DNA of 5,811 nt from Hyphomicrobiales bacterium (lineage in GTDB: Bacteria; Pseudomonadota; Alphaproteobacteria; Rhizobiales; Devosiaceae), in NCBI GenBank assembly GCA_027082895.1, contig JALWTJ010000258.1:1-5811 (forward strand). Direction: 5' to 3'. The notes under the pieces were generated by a model, which saw nothing but the letters and a program-made list of their open reading frames with translations, was not told the origin of the DNA and did no database searches. This document shows, piece by piece, positions 1-4,655 of this stretch. The translations under genes and the position numbers were made by a program. Every line of letters begins with the position of its first letter. Within the stretch, counting starts at the first letter, position 1.

Positions 1-140
1 TGATTGGCATTTGTGCTCTCCCTGACCCCACATGAACGACAAAGAATGCGCTGGAAACATCCGCCCTTCAACGATCGGATCTTGCCAGGACCGCTCCCAA
101 TTTTTCACCAGAGGGCCAGTGTCACAAATATTCTATTTCA

Positions 141-171
141 GAAAAAATCAACAGAAATTTTTCTATTTCTG
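141..171 (-). terminator. AT-rich hairpin plus T-run at the rpiR-type gene end
   Basis: Read on the minus strand, CAGAAAT pairs perfectly with ATTTCTG (7 bp, 6-nt loop AGAAAA). After TTGA comes a run of six T. The hairpin straddles the stop codon of the RpiR-type gene at 165-163, which is the right place for an intrinsic terminator of that gene. The stem is mostly A-T pairs and the T-run does not follow it immediately, so termination would be weak. That it works as a terminator is inference. Confidence 0.4.
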
Positions 172-984
172 CTCGTTGCGGCGGCTGCCCACCGCAACGG
201 CGAGGGAAATGGCAAGGGTCAGGGGAGCCGACAGGGCGCGGAACGACCCCACATCGGCCTCCGAAACGGTCAGGGCGATGGCGCCCAGCCCATGCAGCGG
301 GCTGTTCAGTGCATCGGTGATGGCCACCACATCGCAATTCCGGTCGCGGGCAAACCGGGCCAGCTCCAGCGTTTCCTCCGTGTAAGGAGCAAAGCTGATG
401 GCAACAAGCACGTCCCCGGGGCCGATGGCATGGCGGTGGTCCAGGTTCCCCCCCCGGTCATGCAAAATGGCCGGAACATCCATTTTTTCCAGCGTATAGG
501 AGAGATAGGCGGCGACCGGAAAGGCCCGCGACAGGCCGATCAGGTGAATGAGCGAGGCCGCGCACAGCTTGTCCACCGCCGTCTCCAGCGACCGGGCATC
601 GAGGGAACCAGCCAGCATTTCCAGCGAACTGCGCCCCGCTTCGACAAATTCGGCCAGCAGGGCCGTGGGGCTTTCATCGCCGCTGGCCCGCAGTTTTTCC
701 AGCCGGGTCGTGTAATCGGGCCATCTGCGATCGTAATTTTCGCGGAACATCTTTTGCATCTGGGAATAGCCGGAATAGCCCATCAACTGGCAAAAGCGCA
801 TGAAGGCGGAGGGCTGTACCCCGGCCGCCCGGGACATCTCCGCCACCGTGGAAACCGCGATCTTGTCCGCATTGCGCGCCACATAGTCGGCGCATTGGCG
901 CAGCCGTTTGGGGGAGTTTTCCGTAACCTCCACCAGCCGGGCCTGAAAGGCGTCAAAACTGTCCGGAGCCGTTTTCTGGGGCAT
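163..984 (-). CDS. RpiR-family transcriptional regulator (HTH + SIS)
   Basis: This 273-residue protein has the two-domain layout of RpiR/MurR-type regulators. Residues about 12-90 form the N-terminal helix-turn-helix domain, with the typical stretch KIAVSTVAEMSRAAGVQPSA followed by FMRFCQLMGYSGY. Residues about 128-262 form a SIS (sugar isomerase) domain that in this family binds phosphorylated sugars or related ligands; IGLSRAFPVAAYLSYTLE and GDVLVAISFAPYTEETLELA are its recognisable parts. I chose the ATG at 984 because AGAAGG lies 5 nt upstream. A GTG at 1014 would add 10 residues but has no such support. The gene is divergent from a Gfo/Idh/MocA oxidoreductase, with a palindromic operator in the 116-bp gap, so it most likely controls that gene and perhaps itself (inference). 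The family call is firm; the ligand is unknown. Confidence 0.93.
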   Translation of the reverse strand: MPQKTAPDSFDAFQARLVEVTENSPKRLRQCADYVARNADKIAVSTVAEMSRAAGVQPSAFMRFCQLMGYSGYSQMQKMFRENYDRRWPDYTTRLEKLRASGDESPTALLAEFVEAGRSSLEMLAGSLDARSLETAVDKLCAASLIHLIGLSRAFPVAAYLSYTLEKMDVPAILHDRGGNLDHRHAIGPGDVLVAISFAPYTEETLELARFARDRNCDVVAITDALNSPLHGLGAIALTVSEADVGSFRALSAPLTLAISLAVAVGSRRNEQK

Positions 985-1021
985 ACCGACCTTCTTTTGT
1001 CTTGACAGATGCACTGCCGTA

Positions 1022-1050
1022 TGAACATTCCATTTTCTGGAATATATATT
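1022..1050 (+). promoter_or_regulatory. Predicted sigma70 promoter of the Gfo/Idh/MocA gene
   Basis: TGAACA (1022-1027) and TATATT (1045-1050) match the -35 and -10 consensus at 4/6 and 5/6 positions, with a 17-bp spacer. Transcription would start near 1057, leaving a leader of about 44 nt before the ATG at 1101. The -10 box lies inside the perfect palindrome at 1038-1053, so a regulator bound there would block polymerase. This is a prediction from sequence only. Confidence 0.5.
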
Positions 1051-1057
1051 CCATTTT
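1027..1057. promoter_or_regulatory. RpiR-type operator: palindrome with a third half-site
   Basis: TGGAATATATATTCCA at 1038-1053 is a perfect 16-bp palindrome of the form GGAA-N6-TTCC. That form has been described for the RpiR-type inositol regulator IolR in rhizobia. A third half-site, ATTCCA at 1027-1032, faces the TGGAAT arm. ATTCCATTTT occurs twice, at 1027-1036 and 1048-1057, exactly 21 bp apart or about two helical turns, so the copies lie on the same face of the DNA. The site sits between the divergent RpiR-type regulator and the oxidoreductase gene. The obvious candidate binder is the adjacent regulator (inference). Confidence 0.7.
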
Positions 1058-1100
1058 GACCGAAAGCGCGAGTCTCAACTCCCCGGGAGCGAAGGAAATC

Positions 1101-2255
1101 ATGGCCACAAAGGCAAAAAAGATCCGTCACGAGGTGGGGATTGGTATCATCGGTACCGGCTTCATGGGCAAGGCCCATGCGCTGGCATTCGGGGCAGTAC
1201 GTGCCGTGTTCGCCGATTCGGTTGTGCCCATGGCGGTGCCACGGCTGGAAATGATCTGCGATACCCCGGAACAAAGGGCGATTGACAAGGCCGACCAGTT
1301 CGGTTTTTCCCGCGCCACCGGGGACTGGCACCAGCTTGTAAACGATGCGCGTGTGGATGTGGTGTGCATCACCACCCCCAACCGCCTGCACCATGAAATG
1401 GCCCTTGCCGCCATTGCCGCGGGCAAGCATGTCTATTGCGAAAAACCCCTGGCCCTGACCTTGGAGCAGGCCCGCCAGATGGAGCAGGCTGCCCGTGAAG
1501 CCGGCGTCCAGACCTGTGTCGGTTACAACTATCTGTTCAACCCCGCCTATCTGCATGCCAAACGGCTCATCGAGGAGGGTGAAATCGGCACGGTGGTGCA
1601 TTTCCGGGGCTGGGTCGACGAGGATTATCAGGCCGACCCGGATCTTCCCTGGACATGGCGCGCCAACATTGCCGAAGCCGGGCTGGGGGCTCTGGGTGAC
1701 CTGGGGTGCCATCTGGTATCCATGGCCTGCGGGCTGGCCGGTCCCATCGACAGTTTGATTGCCGATTGCCAGATTATCCACCCGACCCGCAAGCTGGCCG
1801 ATTCGGGGGAACGGCGCCCCGTCGAGAACGAAGATACGGCTACGGCTCTCGTCCGCTTCGCCAATGGCGCCCACGGCTCCCTGGGCACCTCGCGCTCCGC
1901 CTGGGGGCGCAAGAACCGGCTGACCTGGGAGGTGCACGGCACCCATGGCATGGTCTGTTTCGATCAGGAGCGCATGAACGAGTTGCGCCTTTATCGCAAC
2001 AGGGGACCGGTAGCCGAACAGGGGTTCACCACCATTCTTTCCGGGCCGTCCCATCCTCCCTTTGCCGCCTTTTGTCCCGCCCCCGGCCACCAGATCGGTT
2101 TCAACGATCTCAAGGTGATGGAGGCGGCCGCTTTCCTGTCCCGGCTTGCCGGAGGCGATTTGCCCCTGACCGATTTTGCCGGGGCACTTGAGTTTGAAAG
2201 AATCATTCATGCCATTGATGTGGCGGCCAGAAGCGGCGAACGCCAGCACCTGTAA
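1101..2255 (+). CDS. Gfo/Idh/MocA-family NAD(P)-dependent oxidoreductase
   Basis: This 384-residue cytoplasmic dehydrogenase is of the inositol dehydrogenase / glucose-fructose oxidoreductase type. The N-terminal Rossmann fold (about 11-140) opens with GIIGTGFMG (residues 15-23), the dinucleotide-binding loop, and ends with the EKP motif at 114-116. The C-terminal substrate domain carries GDLGCH. By family knowledge K115, D200 and H204 are the catalytic triad that oxidises a sugar or polyol hydroxyl with NAD(P)+, and all three are intact. I chose the ATG at 1101 because GAAGGAA lies a few bases upstream and the Rossmann strand follows directly. The open frame extends back to 1002, but that part overlaps the operator and promoter. 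The divergent RpiR-type regulator suggests substrate-induced expression for sugar, inositol or sugar-acid catabolism. The substrate cannot be assigned, and no transporter or kinase gene lies beside it here. Confidence 0.95.
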   Translation: MATKAKKIRHEVGIGIIGTGFMGKAHALAFGAVRAVFADSVVPMAVPRLEMICDTPEQRAIDKADQFGFSRATGDWHQLVNDARVDVVCITTPNRLHHEMALAAIAAGKHVYCEKPLALTLEQARQMEQAAREAGVQTCVGYNYLFNPAYLHAKRLIEEGEIGTVVHFRGWVDEDYQADPDLPWTWRANIAEAGLGALGDLGCHLVSMACGLAGPIDSLIADCQIIHPTRKLADSGERRPVENEDTATALVRFANGAHGSLGTSRSAWGRKNRLTWEVHGTHGMVCFDQERMNELRLYRNRGPVAEQGFTTILSGPSHPPFAAFCPAPGHQIGFNDLKVMEAAAFLSRLAGGDLPLTDFAGALEFERIIHAIDVAARSGERQHL

Positions 2256-2282
2256 CGGCGCTTCCTTCCTTTTCGTGCTGGC
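2242..2282. terminator. Inverted repeat between convergent genes
   Basis: GCCAGCAC (2242-2249) and GTGCTGGC (2275-2282) are perfect 8-bp inverted repeats separated by 25 nt. They flank the TAA of the oxidoreductase gene and fill the 34-bp gap to the convergent small membrane-protein gene. The position fits a bidirectional transcription end. However, there is no T-run on either side and the loop is long, so this is weak evidence for an intrinsic terminator. Confidence 0.3.
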
Positions 2283-2289
2283 AGACGGA

Positions 2290-2499
2290 TCAGCGGCGCA
2301 GGCGCAGATAGCGCCGTGCGGCCAGTACCGCCCATATTCCTTCCGCAACCAGAAATGGATAGGAGCCGATCAGCAGGGCATAGAATGCCGCCAACGTGCA
2401 CCCCAGGGCGAACAGCGCCACGAAAAGCGGGTGGCGCTGTTCAAGACCATAGGAAACCACCATGATCGTGACGGCACCGATTCCAAGAAACTCGATCAT
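2290..2499 (-). CDS. Small integral membrane protein (69 aa), unknown function
   Basis: The product is nearly all hydrophobic, with likely membrane segments at about residues 3-18, 24-44 and 46-61. It ends in a basic tail (ARRYLRLRR) that should face the cytoplasm. The spacing of aromatic and polar residues (SYGLEQRHPLF, then VAEGIWAVLA near the end) resembles the small CBU_0592-type membrane proteins of proteobacteria. I offer that as a resemblance rather than an assignment. AGGG lies 8 nt upstream of the ATG as a modest ribosome binding site. The gene converges on the oxidoreductase gene and is divergent from the NnrU-family gene. No homologue-based function can be given. It is a credible gene because the frame encodes a coherent transmembrane protein and fills an otherwise empty gap. 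Confidence 0.75.
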   Translation of the reverse strand: MIEFLGIGAVTIMVVSYGLEQRHPLFVALFALGCTLAAFYALLIGSYPFLVAEGIWAVLAARRYLRLRR

Positions 2500-2525
2500 G
2501 GGTTGACCCTATGCCCGCGCAACTC

Positions 2526-2543
2526 CCGGGTAAACCGACCCGG
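2526..2543. repeat. GC-rich hairpin in the intergenic region
   Basis: CCGGGT (2526-2531) and ACCCGG (2538-2543) form a perfect 6-bp stem with a 6-nt loop. On the plus strand AGAGACTCTTTT follows. The hairpin lies in the 173-bp divergent gap just upstream of the small membrane-protein gene. It could be a read-through stop on the plus strand or a regulatory structure in the minus leader. Neither can be decided from sequence. Confidence 0.25.
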
Positions 2544-2585
2544 AGAGACTCTTTTCCCCAATATCGCGCAGGCGAGGGAAGAATT

Positions 2586-2618
2586 GGTTTGCAAACCGGC
2601 CCCGCAACGGGTTCTAAT
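2586..2618 (+). promoter_or_regulatory. Predicted promoter of the NnrU-family gene with embedded palindrome
   Basis: TTGCAA (2589-2594) and TCTAAT (2613-2618) match the -35 and -10 consensus at 4/6 and 5/6 with an 18-bp spacer. The start would fall near 2625, about 48 nt before the ATG at 2673. The -35 box is the core of GGTTTGCAAACC (2586-2597), a perfect 12-bp palindrome that could be an operator. The palindrome does not resemble the FNR/NnrR box (TTGAT-N4-ATCAA). Confidence 0.4.
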
Positions 2619-2672
2619 CTCGCCCTGTGATCGGAATTCTTCCCTTGAACCTCAGCGGGACAAAACTGCCTC

Positions 2673-3239
2673 ATGACTCTGTTCATCGCCGGATTGCTGC
2701 TGTTCTTCGTGCCCCATATGCTTCCCATTCTCGCGCCGGCCGTCAAGGCACGGCTGGTTGGCCGCTGGGGGGAAAGGACATGGCGGGCCCTTTATTCCCT
2801 GCTCTCTTTTGCCGGGCTGATCCTGATCGTGCTGGGCTGGCGTGAATTTCGTCCCGTGGCACCGCAGGTCTACGAACCGCCTTCATGGGGACGCGATGCG
2901 ACCTATGTGCTGGTCTGGGTGGCCCTTGTCCTGCTTGCCGTTCCCCGCTCGAAGCCGGGGCGCATACTGGTCATTGTCAAGCATCCCATGGTCGTGGGCG
3001 TTTTCTACTGGGCGCTGGGCCACCTGCTGGCCAACGGGGACATGGCATCGGTGATGCTGTTCGGCAGCTTCATTCTCTTTGTCGCCATGTCCCGCATTTC
3101 CGAGTTTGCAAAGGGCGATCCGCGCCACCGGTTTGTCGGCTATCGCAGCGACATCATTGCCCTTGGCGTGGGTACGGCTGTCTGGCTCCTGATTGCCCTG
3201 CTGGCCCATGTCTGGCTGACCGGCGTGCGGCTGTTCTGA
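2673..3239 (+). CDS. NnrU-family integral membrane protein
   Basis: This 188-residue protein is of the usual NnrU length. About six hydrophobic segments can be seen, at roughly residues 2-20, 40-57, 76-91, 104-120, 124-140 and 161-183. Family hallmarks are the early H-x-LP (VPHMLP, 13-18), KHPM (103-106) and GHLLANGDMASVMLFGSF (116-133). NnrU was first named for a link to nitric oxide and nitrite metabolism in Rhodobacter. The family is also related to plant zeta-carotene isomerase Z-ISO, a heme b protein, so H15, H104 or H117 might bind a metal cofactor here (inference). No denitrification or carotenoid gene is nearby, so a housekeeping membrane role is as likely. The ribosome binding site is poor, but the N-terminus starting at this ATG matches the family. 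Confidence 0.9.
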   Translation: MTLFIAGLLLFFVPHMLPILAPAVKARLVGRWGERTWRALYSLLSFAGLILIVLGWREFRPVAPQVYEPPSWGRDATYVLVWVALVLLAVPRSKPGRILVIVKHPMVVGVFYWALGHLLANGDMASVMLFGSFILFVAMSRISEFAKGDPRHRFVGYRSDIIALGVGTAVWLLIALLAHVWLTGVRLF

Positions 3240-3247
3240 TCCGGCCT

Positions 3248-3271
3248 GCCCGGTGTCGGTATCCACCGGGT
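3248..3271. terminator. Strong hairpin between convergent genes
   Basis: CCCGGTG (3249-3255) and CACCGGG (3264-3270) form a perfect 7-bp stem with an 8-nt loop, extended by a G-T wobble pair at 3248/3271. It sits in the 61-bp gap between the ends of the NnrU-family gene and the zinc-finger gene, where a shared bidirectional terminator would be expected. No T-run follows on either strand, so it may act as a transcript-end stabiliser or need Rho. Confidence 0.45.
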
Positions 3272-3300
3272 CAGACGGTGTGCAGAAAGCCGCCCATCCC

Positions 3301-3645
3301 CTATCCGCGCCCCGAGGCGCATCCGATGCACAGGCGCACCGAAGGGTCCGCTTTCAGACGCCGGAAGGAAATTGGCTCCTCGCATTGGACACAATAGCCG
3401 AAATCGCCTCTGTCCAGGCGTTCCAGCGCTTGCCGTATATCCTCCAGTTCACGCTGCTGGCGCATATTCTGCGCCCGGGCCATGGCCTGCTGCTGCAGGG
3501 CATCCATGCGCGATACCCGTCCCACCGATTGCTGGTCCAGCTGCACCGTGTCCGTGGCCTGGGCATTGGCGGACAGGGTTTCCTGCGCTTCGGCGAGACG
3601 TTTTTCCAGAAGGCGCCTGAAGCGGGCCAGAAGTACCGTTTCCAT
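3301..3645 (-). CDS. DksA/TraR-family C4 zinc-finger protein
   Basis: This 114-residue protein belongs to the DksA/TraR family, which acts in the secondary channel of RNA polymerase to tune transcription, for DksA together with ppGpp. Residues 1-80 are helical and charged, ending in RELEDIRQALERLDRGDFGYC. The zinc finger is C85-x2-C88 and C106-x2-C109, all four cysteines present. The stretch LDQQSVGRVSRMDALQQQAMA (36-56) occupies the place of the coiled-coil tip, where DksA has two acidic residues. Only one aspartate (D48) stands there, so the activity may differ from true DksA. It is shorter than canonical DksA (about 150 residues). The ATG at 3645 is preceded by AGGAAA about 10 nt upstream; a TTG at 3690 would add 15 residues and is less likely. 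It is divergent from the TPR gene. Confidence 0.92.
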   Translation of the reverse strand: METVLLARFRRLLEKRLAEAQETLSANAQATDTVQLDQQSVGRVSRMDALQQQAMARAQNMRQQRELEDIRQALERLDRGDFGYCVQCEEPISFRRLKADPSVRLCIGCASGRG

Positions 3646-3830
3646 GAATGTTTCGTTTCCTGTCTTTTCGCGTTGGAAGGTGAGGGACAAATAACGCCAC
3701 CATTCGATTGCATTCGTTTCGCTGCACCATTAGTGTGCCGGAAAATTCCCTCCGATGGTACCGGGCCAAGGGTGCGCCATGGGCTACTCTGGACCCCATC
3801 ATAGGCAAAAACACGACAGGCAGGCCATTC

Positions 3831-4622
3831 ATGTCAGAAGATACGATTTTTTCCGAGGTTGACGAGGATCTGCGCGCCGACCGCATGCGCCAGTTGTGGC
3901 GGCGGTTTGGCCCCTGGTTGCTGGGTGCGGCTGTTCTCGTGGTCCTTCTTGTTGCCGTCAACGAGGGGTGGCGCTGGTATCGGGACAGCGTTGCCGCTGC
4001 ATCCTCGGACAAGCTTTATGCGGCCATGGACCTGCTGGACTCCGGCGACATTGCCGGCGCCCAGGCCGCCCTGAACGAGGTGGTTGCCAGCGGTTCGGGC
4101 AGCTATCCGGAACTGGCCCGATTTGCCCAGGCCGCCATTCTGGCCGATGAGGGCAAGGCGGACGAAGCCGTTGCCGCCTATGATGCTCTGGCCAACTCGC
4201 TGAACAACACCCGCCTGCGCGAGACGGCCCTGTTGCTGGCCGCCCAGTCTCTTGCCGATTCGGGGGATGTGGAAGGCGTGCGTTCCCGGCTCGCCGGCCT
4301 GCTGGCAGCGGACAACCCGTTTCGCTCCGTGGCACGGGAAACCCTCGGGCTTGCCGAATATGCCGCCGGTGACGCGGACGCGGCCCGCCGGGAGTTCGAC
4401 AAGATCATCAACGATCCCCAGACCTCCCTTGACCTGTTGCGCCGGGTGCAGATTTTTGATGCCCAGTTGCGCTCGGAAGGGGCCGCGGATCCTGCTGCAA
4501 CGGATGCAGCAGCAGCGGAAGCTCCCGCGGATGCGCCCGCAACCGACGCACCAGCCACAAGTTCGGCAGCAGACCCGGCAGCCGGTTCAGCAGCGGCAAA
4601 TCCGGACACGGCCAGCCAGTAA
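3831..4622 (+). CDS. YfgM-like membrane-anchored TPR protein
   Basis: The product has 263 residues. A cytoplasmic N-terminus (MSEDTIFSEVDEDLRADRMR) is followed by one membrane segment at about 28-44. A soluble domain of about 50-217 has helical TPR-type repeats (for example DLLDSGDIAGAQAALNEVV, ILADEGKADEAVAAYDALA, LAEYAAGDADAARREFDKI) and should face the periplasm. This is the layout of the YfgM/TPR_21 group, whose E. coli member works with the SecYEG/PpiD chaperone network. The last 46 residues are a low-complexity tail of Ala, Pro, Asp and Thr, probably disordered. I chose the ATG at 3831 because GGCAGG lies 6 nt upstream and the family motif begins there; the frame is open further upstream. 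der follows after 29 bp, so the two probably form an operon. bamB, which lies between these genes in E. coli, is missing. Confidence 0.88.
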   Translation: MSEDTIFSEVDEDLRADRMRQLWRRFGPWLLGAAVLVVLLVAVNEGWRWYRDSVAAASSDKLYAAMDLLDSGDIAGAQAALNEVVASGSGSYPELARFAQAAILADEGKADEAVAAYDALANSLNNTRLRETALLLAAQSLADSGDVEGVRSRLAGLLAADNPFRSVARETLGLAEYAAGDADAARREFDKIINDPQTSLDLLRRVQIFDAQLRSEGAADPAATDAAAAEAPADAPATDAPATSSAADPAAGSAAANPDTASQ

Positions 4623-4643
4623 ACGGACCCTTGCGGGGGTAAG

Positions 4644-4655
4644 ATGCGGTCATGA
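4644..4655 (+). other. Three-codon mini-ORF overlapping the der start
   Basis: ATG CGG TCA TGA begins 8 nt before the der ATG, and its stop overlaps that ATG (ATGA, 4652-4655). The GGGGGT motif at 4635-4640 precedes both starts. This could let ribosomes terminate and restart at der, but a chance occurrence is quite possible in a 29-bp gap. Confidence 0.2.

Noticed and set aside
1..33. Possible minus-strand gene start leaving the window at the left (ATG at 10-8 with GGGAG upstream)
   Set aside because: Only three codons are inside the window, so no product can be supported. A second ATG at 33-31 in another frame makes the choice arbitrary.
4..1005. Plus-strand open frame of 333 codons
   Set aside because: It lies antisense to the RpiR-type gene, has a basic, Gln- and Gly-rich composition without domain motifs, and arises from the GC-rich codon bias of the real gene.
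1002..1007. Perfect -35 hexamer TTGACA
   Set aside because: No acceptable -10 box lies 16-18 bp downstream on the plus strand. The TGAACA/TATATT pair at 1022-1050 fits better.
1002..1100. Upstream extension of the oxidoreductase reading frame by 33 codons
   Set aside because: It would run through the operator and promoter, its residues do not resemble the family N-terminus, and the ATG at 1101 has a good ribosome binding site.
783..2348. Minus-strand open frame of 521 codons
   Set aside because: It is antisense to the whole oxidoreductase gene and the operator, and its translation has no recognisable domain. The plus-strand gene has intact catalytic motifs.
3740..3749. GGAA-AA-TTCC element between the zinc-finger and TPR genes, as a second RpiR site
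   Set aside because: The spacer is 2 bp, not 6, and the flanks do not match the operator at 1038-1053, so it is likely chance.
3253..3804. Plus-strand open frame of 183 codons
   Set aside because: It is antisense to the zinc-finger gene, whose four cysteines and family motifs are clear on the minus strand.
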